In this document: positions 32,268-43,134 of the stretch, piece after piece | Layout of the letters: each line of letters opens with the position of its first letter | Numbering within the stretch: position 1 is the stretch's first letter | NCBI GenBank assembly: GCA_022478985.1 | Contig: JAKSZP010013545.1 | Coordinates: 19,191-83,190 of the forward strand | Reading direction: 5' to 3' | DNA from: Massospora cicadina | Lineage: Eukaryota > Entomophthoromycota > Entomophthoromycetes > Entomophthorales > Entomophthoraceae | Length of the DNA: 64,000 bases | Position numbers and translations under genes: made by a program | The notes under the pieces: model-generated | Databases searched by the model: none | What the model was told of the DNA's origin: nothing | What the model saw: the letters and a program-made list of their open reading frames with translations, nothing else

Positions 32268-33396
32268 TGTTGAGATTCTAATATGATCATATTAAACAGC
32301 TTAAACGATTTTAACACATATGCTTGTCCACTAGGGTATTCATTCCGCTAGTGGATGTAGGAGTTATTAAATACTTACAGTAACTATAGTTTGGAATATT
32401 ATCATAAACGTTATTTAGCAATTTGCCAGGTGTCTGATCCATCATATTGTTAACGTTTTGTTGGAGGTGTTTCCAACACTAAATAAGTGATTAGGTCGTC
32501 AATTTTACTATTGATAACTTAATTATCTTGTAGGAGTTGGTTGGGTTAAGTTTCCAATTGACAAAGAGATTCTTATATGTTGCTGAGAGAGTAATGCCGC
32601 TTGTGATAAAGCAACTTGCATGTTAATCTTTTTAGTATTTCAACTTTCTGTTTATGGGTAAGAGTATCATTACCTAAACAGGTTGTTACCTAATAAAGGT
32701 GATTTAGTGAGGGTTGAGAGAAGGCTTTGGGACATGTTATTTGTTTTAATTCAAAAGAGTTTCATTGAGAGTTGATGGAAAAAATATGTTTGACATGGAG
32801 ATGAAGATTTTGTTTCATGAAACCCTGAAGGGTTATTTAATTGGTGATGGCCGCCGCTTCCAAATGGGGCACCAACAAAATAGTTGGGCGCCACATCTTT
32901 AAAAATCTTCCTATGATTTTCTTTATAAGGCAGATAATTATATAAGAAAAGCTTAATTACTTTTATTATTTACAATGTTTGTCCTTGAGACTATAGTTGA
33001 AGAATAAGAGATCCCTTTTCTATAGTCTTGTAATCTCCACGTACTCTGCGTGATGATCAGAACGACCTCTGAACCTAATATTAGGTTAAGTCTCAAATAA
33101 GAGAAAGAAGCACCGCTGAACCTAATACTAGGTTGAGCTCTACCAAAGAGGGAAGAAGTCACTATCATTTTTTCAGACCATCAAGAATAGTACAAGCACC
33201 AGCTTTTCGTTGGACTTAATAAACATCTTGGCTATCAGAAGCTCAACTAGAGTAATAGTATTCATATTATTACCTCCCAATATAACTAATTTCAACAACT
33301 CAAACAACTCACATACAAAAGAACCTGTGCATTTAAACATTGGGCTGAAGCGAGCTACTATTTAAAAAGATTAAACAGCTTCCAAAAAGTTTAACA
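32268..33396 (+). repeat. 5' LTR of J
   Basis: Starts TGTTGAGATTCTAA and ends AGTTTAACA before a TGGTGCT primer site. Blocks shared with 61029 onward are ATTCCGCTAGTGGATGT (ATCCCGCTAGTGGATGT there), TAATGCCGCTTGTGATAAAG (TAATGCCGCTTGTAATAAAG) and GGTTGAGAGAAGGC. Near 33074-33135 it also carries a short internal duplication, CTGAACCTAATATTAGGTT and CTGAACCTAATACTAGGTT. Confidence 0.75.
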
Positions 33397-33398
33397 TT

Positions 33399-33471
33399 TG
33401 GTGCTCATTACAGGGAAGGAAATTGAGTAGAAAGAGCTCTAAAATACTCACATTGGTGCTTACTACAGGGG
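33399..33471 (+). promoter_or_regulatory. Duplicated primer binding site of J
   Basis: TGGTGCTCATTACAGGGA at 33399-33416 lies two bases after the LTR. A second, slightly closer match to the consensus, TGGTGCTTACTACAGGGG, lies at 33454-33471. Confidence 0.5.
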
Positions 33472-33727
33472 GTAGTTAAGTTTTAAACCAGATCCAATAA
33501 GAAAATTGTATTAACCATGTCTTATAAGGATGAATTATGAAAGCTTTGAATGAAATTTGGGAACTGTCAACAAAACGTGCTCAACTTGATACCACATGCT
33601 TTTAAATTTTTTCTTTCTCAATAATAGGTAACTCTACTAGTGTGCTAGGCTAAACAGTATGAAGAGTTCTGACCCTTTCTCTTTCAACATTATCATAGAC
33701 CTTTCTCTATAAATTTTCAGAGCATCC
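33472..33727 (+). pseudogene. Start of J gag or leader
   Basis: Between the J primer site and element C. A frame from MSYKDEL near 33520 stops at once. Fragments such as QNVLNLIPHAFK follow. The position suggests the Gag N-terminus, but no conserved motif is visible. Confidence 0.3.
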
Positions 33728-34263
33728 TTTTGGAATCATACCCAAATTGGAGAGTTGGAAGAGGTAGATGATGGGAATCAAATATGAGCTGTCAAAATAG
33801 CTGAAACCATTATCAGGGATTATCTCTGACGAATTTCCAGCCATATTGACATTGGGGACAATCCCCAACTAATGCGGTACATATTAATCGCCCAAACCCA
33901 CAAATAGTAGGTTTCAAATCCAAGCTATGCGGCAGCAAATCCTATATGACCGAGTTACTAAGCTTGCTAAAGAATCCTCAATTTGTACCAATTTTAGATC
34001 TTAGCTTGGACCATTTGGAGATGGACCAGGTAATCTCCCAAATCTCATTATGATTTTGATTCTAAGCAAAGAAAGCTGACTCACTCTTTTCACTTTTTGA
34101 AATAAAAATTGGTTAATATATTAAGGTATTACACTTCAGACGTATAAGAAGTAAAGACTTTTTTAATAAAAAGCAAAAAAGGTATTTTCCAACACCTAGA
34201 AGCCTCAGGTCCCTTGGCCTCAAATTAAAAAAGGACACTAGGTCTAAACACTTGATCCCAACA
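33728..34263 (+). repeat. 5' LTR of C
   Basis: Begins TTTTGGAATC (D has TGTTGGGATTCC) and ends GATCCCAACA. Shared with 39950-40491: CTGAAACCATTA, GGACAATCCCCAACTAATG, GATCTTAGCTT and CAGACGTA. Confidence 0.88.
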
Positions 34264-34267
34264 AAAC

Positions 34268-34285
34268 TAGTGCTCCCTGACAGGT
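34268..34285 (+). promoter_or_regulatory. Candidate primer binding site of C
   Basis: TAGTGCTCCCTGACAGG, four bases (AAAC) after the LTR, exactly as in A and D. Confidence 0.5.
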
Positions 34286-34379
34286 ATACCCCAAGTTAAT
34301 GGTGAAATTATAAAATAAATAAAAAATGAACAATATCAGTTTAGCACCAGTTCTTTTTAGATTAGGAATGCTTAAACTC

Positions 34380-35350
34380 TTGACAAATTTACTCTTTATG
34401 ATGCATGGAATGGAGCAATGAATTCTCGTCCTTGAGCAACACTAACTCAAATTTCAAGATGCAACTACTGAGCTCAAAAGAAAAATTTGGCAGTTAATTC
34501 CTTTTGTTGCTACCAAATCGGCCCTTCATGCCACCCAAGATTGGGATGACTTAATAATTGAGGATATTAACACCTTACAAAATAAAGTTAATGCCCTCTA
34601 CCCTTATGAAACGTCCAGCAGTATCAGTTCCTCTCTAGGTGAAAATGCCCCAAGGTCAGTTAACATTGTTTGGCCGTTACCCCTCAGTGACAAATTCAAA
34701 CCGTTGTTTAAAGAGAAGTACGTCCCAGGTGAGGGGAGCATCTTCTCTTTCTTATTTTGTTATGAAAGTGCTTTGGAAGAAGCCACTGACACCCAACGTC
34801 TTAAACACCTAACTAATTGTCTTAGTCATGGAGCTCAAGATATTATAGTACCTCATCTAGTGCATTGCTGGACTTGGGATGGCACCAAGTCTGCCTTGCT
34901 TCAGGAATTTGGGAGCGACCTAACTTTATCCAACCAAAAAGCAAACTTTTATGGTTATAAGCCTTAATCAGGGAGAAGTCACCACTATTTTGCTCACCGT
35001 TTTTACCTTGAAGCAAAAAGTTTTTGTGCAGAAAAACGTCTTACTTTAGATGACGCTATCTCTGCTTCATCTTTAACGTTTAAAGTTATGCCTAACATTC
35101 TACCTTAACTTACAGCGGTGAAGTCAAACTAAACGTCTCTCCAACATATTAAAGAAGCTATTTTAGAGATTTCAGCCGACCTACTCAAACCTACTGGGCC
35201 CACTGGTTTTAATAATAATAACAAGCCTTATCCCCAAGTGCTAGCGGTTTTACTCCCAAGTCACCTACACCTGAATTATACTGCACCCATTGTAAGAGAA
35301 CCAACTACACTGTAGGTTTTTTTCATGTCCTTCAATATAAGTTGGAAAGT
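34380..35350 (+). pseudogene. Gag remnant of C
   Basis: The best frame is 34704-34967, KYVPGEGSIFSFLFCYESAL then KHLTNCLSHGAQDIIVPHLV and LLQEFGSDLTLSNQKANF, the capsid region. After a break, a second capsid part (LTLDDAISASSLTF near 35042-35085) follows. The knuckle region near 35279-35325 reads CTHCKRTNYTVGFFHVL, against the D reading CTHCRRNNHTVADYHIL. The His is Tyr and the last Cys is Phe, so zinc binding is lost. Confidence 0.78.
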
Positions 35351-35739
35351 ATCAGTCATTATAGGGCAGGAGGTTCCATATTCTGACGTAAATCAAGTGC
35401 CTTATGACCCATGTTCTAGCTTTAGCTCTATTACAAGCACCTCAGGATTGTTATTGTGTTACCTGCATCTGTAGAAGTTGAATTAACTCTTTCTATTCAG
35501 GTAAAATAAAAAATCCAGCATTCTTACTTTCATGTTAGTCGGTTACCCAAAAAGATTTTGGTTGTCAGCCCTTTATTAAAATCCAAGCCTTTTCAGATAA
35601 AACTTTAAATTGCATTAAACAGCCCCAAGTTTTGGCTGCAGCAGAATCCTTCTCTTGCTTTGCTACAGATCTATATTGACAGTTTACTAGCTGTCAATTT
35701 CCAGGTTAGATCTTTGGAGGTTTTATTATATAGTTGTAC

Positions 35740-36170
35740 ATAGGGTTAAAGTCCTGGCAATAATTGACACTGGATCCACCGTCAACGTTATTTCCTCCTG
35801 AATTATCCAAAACATAAAAATGGCTTCAGACTTGATTCATGAAGTTAAATATGGGACGGCTAGTAATTAGTCAACTAAGGCGATAGAAGCCTATTCTGCC
35901 TTACCCCTTTGGTTTGGTAAACATTTAACTACTTCTTTCACCATTGCGTTAGATAACAATACTTATGAGTTGCTTCTTGGGGTCCAACTGATGCGGGAGC
36001 TTAACTGCATCATCAACTAAAAGAAAAATACCTGTAACTACTAGGGTATCAGATCCCGTTAATATTTGAACTTCCCATCAAAAGCAAAGGAGCCAAAAAA
36101 ACGGACTTACCTCCTTAAATACCCGTCCTCCATTTGCAAAGTTGAATACCAAGTCATAGGGGAAAACTAA
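35740..36170 (+). pseudogene. Retropepsin remnant of C
   Basis: VLAIIDTGSTVNVISS (35752-35800) keeps the D-T-G catalytic motif. LDNNTYELLLGVQLMRELNC (about 35949-36010) is the C-terminal part that matches D. Stops follow TVNVISS and the LNCIIN segment. Confidence 0.78.
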
Positions 36171-36539
36171 GTTACCCCAGAGGCTGTAGATGACAAAGAT
36201 GGGATCCCTCTATATGCCTCACATCCTAACACAATACCCTCTGGCTCACAAGTTAAGGTGGATATGGAGATATATATTCTCATTCCTCTTAATTAAATTT
36301 AAAGCTAAGTGGACACTTAAAGCCTTCAATCAAAGAAGCTTTGACCTGACTGGGTATATTTTTCCCGCCTATATGAAATCTATCTCTATCATATTAAAAA
36401 TTAATAAATCATACCTACAAGTCCCTCACATTCCCATATTGCTTATGTAAAACTAAGTCCAATTGAGAATATTTCCAATGTGAGCTGCTTTTGGCTCGTT
36501 ACAGTACTGAGGATTTGATCCCTCTTACCCACCATAGAT

Positions 36540-38240
36540 TTGGTTGACATTATAATTGGGGATAATCTTACCCTAAACGAACGGCAGAATGTCAAAGATC
36601 TCCTTAAAAAGTATGGCTATATTTTTTTCTTGGGACCAAGTGACTATGTAAAAAATATCCTGGGTATGTTGGATTTTAGTGTTTGCTAGAGCTTGCTGGT
36701 GCTTGATTATGCTTGATTACAACTATAGAGGGATGAACACAACTTATGTAAAATATTTTAAAATCTAAATAATTAAAAACTGGTGTTTTAAGGATTTTTT
36801 ATTAGTATCAATAATGGAATCAAAAATGAACCCTCTGGATATCGGACCATTTTTGTACTAAATGGGATCAAGGGTCAAGGGAAATTCAATGAGACATTTG
36901 GAATAGCTTAGAATAGTCTCACTAGGTAATATAGAAAAGTAACCAATAAAACTTGGAAAAAGTACCTCAATTAAGCTGCACAAAGGATGGTGAAATATTG
37001 GTAGACGAACCCATGAGGTAATGATTTGATGAATTTTAGCAAAACCTTGTTCAATAAAATTATTTCACTTTGGGGGACCTCAACCACGCCTATAAAAGGG
37101 GGTTGTCCTTGCTTAAGTGTTGGAAGAAAGTTGGACAAGGCAGGGGGTGAAACTGGTGATAAACTCCCCAAGTTTCTATGCACGGTTGGAGTAATACAAC
37201 CACTTGATCATGTGTTTAATGCCAATAATTTACTAGAAATTGTGTTACCCCAATTTGTGGGGTTCCACCAAGAATCTGCCAGGTTCTTTTTGGCTGATTA
37301 AAGCTTTATTATCATTAAACTCGATTTCCTCATTGTTTTGGGCCCATAAATGTTAGTCATTTCCTCTATTCAGCCGAGTTTTACCCACAACATCTTTATT
37401 CTGAAGTCTTAAAGTCAAATGTATGACAGTGTAATTCATCAAATTGAGACTGAGGCTAATACTCCATTTAAACCTGGCCATACCAAAAATTAAAAGTGGA
37501 TGAAGCTCAAGTGGCCTTAGTGCTACAGCAACAGTTGAAGGCCAGTTTACTAGTGCCTTCTAAAAGTCCATGGTCTTCCCACTCCTATTAACTTAGAAGA
37601 ATGGTGGCCACCGTGTTTCATGGATTATCACCACCTCAATTATATCACACAAAAAGATAGCTATCCTCTTCTGAATATAGATGATTCCATATGCTTGATG
37701 TCAGGATCCCAATATTTCTCAGCTATGGTCTTGCCAGTGGATACTGGAAAATTGATTTATCACCAGAGGATCATGAAAAATGCACTCTCATCTCAAGTAA
37801 AGGATTATCCAAGCACACTAAAATGCCTCAGGGGTCATGTAACACACCTGCTACCTTCTAACGCGTCATGGATGGAATCTTAGGCGATTTAAACGCTCCT
37901 GTGTGCTAGTTTATCTCAACAACATTAATGTTTTTGAGAACCTTTACCATACATATAGATCACCTCAGGAAAGCCTTTCAGCAGTTTGGGCAATCTTCAT
38001 TAAAACTAAAGCTGTCAAATTACTTTTTCTTTCAGAGTGAGATAAATTTTTTCGGCCATAAGTTAATTAAAGCTGGAATATACCTAATGTACGACAAGGT
38101 CTTGGCCATTGATAAGATGACCCCTCTAAATCTCTACAAGACGTACAAGTTTTCTCAGGGATGGTTAATAAAATCGTCAGATTATCCCCCACTTTGCAGA
38201 CACCACTGAGCCTCTAGTGTAACTACTGAATAAAGGATTA
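36540..38240 (+). pseudogene. Reverse transcriptase of C, split by P
   Basis: The N-terminal linker (ERQNVKDLLKKYGYIFFLG, about 36580-36640) lies left of P. RT proper begins near 37500. The frame at 37620-37883 has MDYHHLNYITQKDSYPLLNI with SQYFSAM. MPQGSCNTPATF-like reading follows after a shift. The active site reads CVLVYLNNINVF (about 37900-37935), YLNN in place of YLDD. The frame at 37928-38209 continues SEINFFGHKLIKAGIYLMYD. Frame changes are frequent. Confidence 0.85.
36667..37359 (-). repeat. Solo LTR P, same LTR type as A/B
   Basis: Reverse-oriented LTR without internal sequence. On the minus strand it starts near TGACTAACATTTATGG, contains CCCCCTTTTATAGGCGTGG (plus 37085-37103) and GAACCTGGCAGATTCTTGGT, and ends CTAAAATCCAACA. 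The same landmarks occur in the A and B LTRs in the same order. Solo LTRs arise by recombination between two LTRs. I find no clear target duplication. Confidence 0.8.
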
Positions 38241-38560
38241 CCTTTCAGTGGAAGGAAGAGCACTAGCAGGCCTTTGACCTTCTACATGTCTCTCTTTCAC
38301 TCTCCAGTACTTATTCATCCAAATTTTGATAAACTCTTTCTACTCTTTACCAATTCTAGAGATATAGACATTGGAGCTATACTATCTCAACATTACAAGA
38401 ACTTAGTGGACCATCCTATCGCCTACTATAGCAAGACCTTATCAAAAAGCCAAATGCAACTATAGCGTTATGGAGCGCGAATGCTTGGTGGTCATACTGA
38501 CTTTTAAAAATTCCTGACCTTATTTATATGAAAACATTTCATCATAATTACTGACCATGC
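38241..38560 (+). pseudogene. RNase H remnant of C
   Basis: The frame at 38274-38465 includes VLIHPNFDKLFLLFTNSRDI then DIGAILSQHYKNLVDHPIAY and YSKTLSKSQ, a standard Gypsy RNase H N-terminal half. The Asp of the usual FTDAS phrase is Asn (FTNSR). The second half (CNYSVMERECLVVILTFK, then FIIITDHAFLRWL) follows in other frames. Confidence 0.82.
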
Positions 38561-38879
38561 TTTCTTGCGATGGCTATATAAAATGAAGTTAGCTGATGTA
38601 ATATTATCCTGTTTGTCAATAAAACTTTAAGACTACAACTTATCTTTTATCCGTTGACCAGGGCCCATACACCAAAATGTGGATTACCTATCTCAGACTC
38701 CCATATTAACTTTAACTGACCCTAAAGAGGATCAACTCTGTGCCTCCTAACACAATCACATTTATGGAAGAATGAATTTTCAACCTTTTCAAAAGGAATT
38801 AGCAAAAAATTGGCAAATTTTTCAAGAATGGCAATTGTACAAACTTGTACCAATAAAAGTGGGCGCCATATGTACAACC

Positions 38880-39880
38880 TTCAGCTAAACTGATGTCATA
38901 CTGGAGTGACACTGGCAAGTCAGCCACAAGGGAATTAAAAACATTACCAGTGGCAAAGGACTCAATGTTATTGGGAAATTATGCTTGTTTTAGTCCAGGA
39001 TGTATTAGATTCCTGATTGGTGTGTAAAATTCAAGCTGGACCTAATCCCCAATCTCAACATCCAGTGGTTCCACCCTGTAAACCCTTCCATACTACTAGC
39101 ATTGATGTTGTGGGACCTCTCCTTCAAGACTCTAATAATCATTAATTCCTCCTTCTAGCCGTGGACCATTTAACTAAGTGGATCTAAGCAGATACTATAC
39201 CCTCAGCTTCAGCAAAGGCTACCACCACATTCTTGTATAGCTGGCTTATCACTCAACATGGGTACCCTAACTCCGTTCTTTCTGATAATAGGAAAAACTT
39301 CCAATTGACACTAGTGAAATATCTAGCCAAACTGATGGGATCCACACAGGTATTCTCCATCTCCTAACATCCTACAACCAGTGGAATGGTAGAGTGGACA
39401 AATGGTACTCTAACTGCAACCCTCCAGAATATGGCTGACTGACCCCTTTCATTGGCCCCAATATTTGCCTAGTGCAAAAATCTGGCCTATAGTATCAGAT
39501 ATCATCAAATAAGTAAGATGTTGTCCTTCCAATCGTTGTACGGAAGAAATCCCTGATGCCTTCTAAAGTGAAGGCTGAGCTAGACCAGCCTTCCCTAAAG
39601 AACCTAAAGTCACCATGTGAAGTATTGCAATGAGTTTGTCCGACTTCAGGACTTGGCTTCTGAGAATCTATCTGCTACAACTAACAAAAAAACTAAACAA
39701 ATTGATGATAAGCATGAAACCTGCACACCTTCCAACTGGATGACCTAGTCCTTTTCTACTTTCATTGGCATGGAGGTTGTGATAACAAATATGTTTGACC
39801 AACTGGTTGGGGCCTTACAAAGTCATTTATAACTGATGAAATGAACACTCAATTGTAGAGGTTTTTCAGGGTACCTTAGT
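38880..39880 (+). pseudogene. Integrase remnant of C
   Basis: PFHTTSIDVVGPLLQDSNN (about 39080-39140) has the first catalytic Asp. LAVDHLTKWI follows, then PNSVLSDNRKNFQLTLVKYL with the second Asp (about 39270-39330), then HPTTSGMVEWTNGTL with the Glu (about 39370-39410). All three DDE residues are readable. The zinc domain near 38915-39030 is only partly visible (GIKNITSGKG). The tail ends near 39880. Stops and shifts separate the blocks. Confidence 0.82.
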
Positions 39881-39949
39881 AAACCGCATACATAGTTGCT
39901 TTCTCCATCCATTTTCCCCTCTACGTTAAGATCTATAAGGAGGCAATTT

Positions 39950-40491
39950 AAGTATTTCTACCCAAATTGGAGATTCAGACAAGGTAGATGATGAGAATTG
40001 AACCTGAGCCATCAAAATAACTGAAACCATTACTGGGGATAATATCCAATGAGTTTCCAGTCATCTTGACATTGAGGACAATCCCCAACTAATGTGGTCT
40101 ATTTTAATAGTCCAAAACCCATGGGATTGGGGTTCAAACCTGAGTTATGCGGCGAGCAAATCCTATTTGACCGAATTATTAAGCCTGCTACAGAATCCCA
40201 AATTTGTAACAGTTATAGATCTTAGCTTAGACCATTTGTCAATGGACTGAGTAATCTCCCTGATCTCCCTTAAAATTTTGTTTCTAAGAAAATAAAGATT
40301 ACTCTCTCTTTTCACTTTTTAAGTAAAGATTGGTCAACATATATTTAAAAATTACTACTTCAGACGTAGTATCTGGGATAAAGACTTTTAGACCAAGAAA
40401 AGCAAAAAGGGATTTTTAACCCTAAGAGCTTTGGGTCACCTGGCTTTTTGAATTAAAAAGGGACAAGTGGTCTAAACTCTTGATCCTGACA
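39950..40491 (+). repeat. 3' LTR of C
   Basis: Second copy of the C LTR, preceded by the purine-rich AAGGAGGCAATTTA. It ends GATCCTGACA. Confidence 0.85.
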
Positions 40492-41499
40492 AAATCCAAA
40501 ACATAGCAGACTAATAACCTCTCCTTCTGAGGCTTGGTCACTTGTTATGGCTCAGAGGTTCTCTCCTGGGACGTCTCCAATAATTGTGATTCAGAAGCCA
40601 CTATTGACTCCCTTGGGGTTCCTCCCCTACAATACTTCCAGTTATATATTGTTGCTGCTAGTTTACAAAGTTCTTGCAGAATTTAAACCTAGGTCAAGGT
40701 TGGGAGTTGATTGCGCCAACCACTCCAGGTGTTTTATACCAGCACCTAACATCTGGGGATCTTCAGTACCAACTCTATCAGCTAATATAACCTTTGTCTA
40801 ATGAAAACTTAATAAAGGCAGGCAAATAAAAAATAAGATTTTTTAAGAGGGAGATCAAACTATCTACAGGAATTTCTTGCCTGTCCACATCTCTGGAAAT
40901 TATTGTTTGCATCGTCAGAACTCAATGGCAATTCTCCCTACCTAGAATTTGTTATAACTCTCTGGCTATTCTCTATTTAAATCATCATCTTAAAATGTCC
41001 GTGAATACTTTAATCCTGAAATCTTTTTTAAATTGATTTAATCAAATATATCAACATCCTCTTCATGGGTCGCTGGTGTCAAATTTAACCAAAATGCTGT
41101 TGGGGATTGTTCCCAATACTCTACCAAAGTCAAATTGTAATCTGACTTTATTTAATTAATATTAAATGGCTTGTCATCCTCAGATAAGTCGCCAGTGTTG
41201 AAATTGATTAAAAACTATTTTGTGGTCCTTTCCCAATACTATTGACTTTGAATTTAAGCAATTTGACATCTTATTTTGATAATATCATTTATTTCAATAT
41301 CCTTGGCCTCAGTCATCAGTATCAAGACCCCCAATTACTTATTCTGGATAATCCCCAATACTTTCTTGATCCTGCAGATCAAGACAGCTTAATCAAAAAC
41401 AAAAGGGAGCACAAATTGGGTTTATTATCATTAATACATATCAAAATTACAAAACTAGTTTGGCAATCATACTCAATAAATTAATACACTATCTTGTTA
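40492..41499 (+). other. J leader between element C and gag
   Basis: About 1 kb with no convincing protein homology. The open frame 40547-40801 (MAQRFSPGTSPIIVIQ) has no recognisable motif. It contains the 120-bp tandem repeat described separately. I assign it to J only by position. Confidence 0.35.
41000..41362. repeat. Degenerate tandem repeat, three units of about 120 bp
   Basis: Three units end in TCCCAATACT-like tracts at 41120, 41240 and 41362. Each has a CATCCTC or TATCCTTG start, a GTCGCYRGTGT-like middle (GGTCGCTGGTGTC, AGTCGCCAGTGTT, AGTCATCAGTATC) and an AT-rich tail. Confidence 0.6.
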
Positions 41500-42990
41500 A
41501 TATGTGAGGAATATCACCTGGTTAAAAACACAACACAGGTCAATTTTACTACAATGGATAAAAGGACACAAAACTCAATGAAGAGGTTGAACAAGTTGGG
41601 AAAATTAACAATGACCTCTTTGTAAAAGTCAAACTCTTAAAATGCAAAAAGAGTGATTTAATTATAGAAGTATCAATTTCAGAAGGCTGAGTGAGAAACG
41701 AATTGCTACCATGCATGGATTAGTAAGGATTTTGTAATTTTTTAAAATTTATATAAGCAATGGGGAATCACCAATGTGAATGCACAAATAGGAGGCAGAA
41801 GAAGATGCCAACAAAATGCATGGAACTCCATTTGAAAAAATTACATCACCCAAAAATATGTCTGGGTCATTTGGAGCAATTTTAGAATGACCCACAAAGT
41901 ATACTCCTATGGTCAATTGAGGCATCAGGCAGGAATTTCCGCCAGTAAAAATTCAAATGAATTTTGGAGTAAAAAAATTACCCACATTCTATTGGGATAA
42001 CACACCATGAATTTTCCAATTATTTGAGATGATGATGCTTGGATTAGGTGACCAACAAAAGGAAGTGATTGTTGTAAACTGCATGAACAACAATTTTCAT
42101 AATCTGGTATTACCCTTAAGGATGGGGATAATTGGTCTTATAATGAGGCCAAGGAAGCTATTATAGAGAACTTGGAAAAGCTTATATGGATGTCTAATTG
42201 TAAGAAGGAATTTATAGGCATTTAATTCTGAAAAGACGAGACTCCAGCAGCTTTTGCGGACTAATTCTAAAAAGTAATTCAGATCCTGGCTGGTGGAAAA
42301 GTGCTACCAGATTTTGATGCATGAATTGCAATACAAGCAGCGCTTCAGCCTTTATAATGATTTGCAATGAACAATGGCTTCAACACTAGTGACTCAGATG
42401 TCCACAAATCAGATGCTGATCATCAAAAAATTCTAGGATTGACCTTTAAAGTTCTGAAATGAGCCTTCAAAGTTATTTAGAATCAAGTCCAAATACAGTG
42501 AAATTCGCTGAGTTGAATAAGGTGCAACAAAATTGAGTCATAATGGGAAACAAACCTGAAGTACAAATATTAGTGGAAAAGATGCAATCCGCTGCCACCA
42601 ATGTGGGAGACCTATACTTAGTGCTTAAGGTTGGAGCAAGAAACCCATGAAGCAAGTCACTCAAGTCCAGGAGAAGAAGAAAGAAATCAGTCAAGAATTG
42701 GGAAAAGGCCATGTGGTTTAGACAAGGAACAATGGCACCGCAGAACAACTTGATGCTCCAAGTATATTGAATAAAAACATAGATGTTTCTGACCTAATTG
42801 TAGATTATGAAACACTTTACCTTCTCTATAGGGTCATTTGTTTGGATATGAACGCCATTACTCGAGCCAAAGTGAAGGGGATCAACCCCAAAATCATTAA
42901 GTAATTGGCTTGTCCATATGCTCATTAACTAGCGGACAAGATTAAAACCACCAATAGCTCAGAGGGATCACTCAAGACAGGATTAGATGA
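41500..42990 (+). pseudogene. Gag remnant of J with zinc knuckle trace
   Basis: Fragments in Gag order: KKMPTKCMELHLKKLHHPK (about 41803-41855), a KITHILLG phrase (about 41975), then DNWSYNEAKEAIIENLEKLI (about 42128-42190). The latter gives the capsid C-terminal helices. Near 42585-42625 the frame reads DAIRCHQCGRPILSA, the first half of a CCHC knuckle (CHQCGRxGH type) with the His and last Cys gone. LINE H is inserted just after it. Many stops. Confidence 0.6.
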
Positions 42991-43000
42991 AGTGAACATA
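42983..43000. repeat. Target site duplication of LINE H, left
   Basis: TTAGATGAAGTGAACATA, 18 bases, repeated exactly at 48276-48293. Confidence 0.92.
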
Positions 43001-43134
43001 AATTAAAATTTATTGTGGGGAAGGCTGACCATGGGACGGACACTTCCAAATATGACTCAGACGAGACAAAACTTAGTACCAGGGGAGGCACCCCAGAGAA
43101 GCGATGCTATCTCTTGTTGCCAGCGGGAACGCAC

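Larger units (their letters stand above)
33728..40491 (+). mobile_element. Gypsy element C, carrying solo LTR P
   Basis: Ty3/Gypsy element of the same family as D. LTRs at 33728-34263 and 39950-40491 align from CCCAAATTGGAGA to CTTGATCC. The domain order is gag, protease, RT, RNase H, integrase. The solo LTR P interrupts it between protease and RT at 36667-37359. The flanks CATCC (33723-33727) and AATCC (40493-40497) may be a damaged target duplication. It lies in the leader or gag of J. Confidence 0.88.

Noticed and set aside
40547..40801. 84-codon frame as a host gene
   Set aside because: No motif, no homologue in the window, and it sits in the leader of J next to the C LTR.
41000..41362. 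CRISPR-like array
   Set aside because: Units are about 120 bp, degenerate and without short repeats separated by unique spacers.
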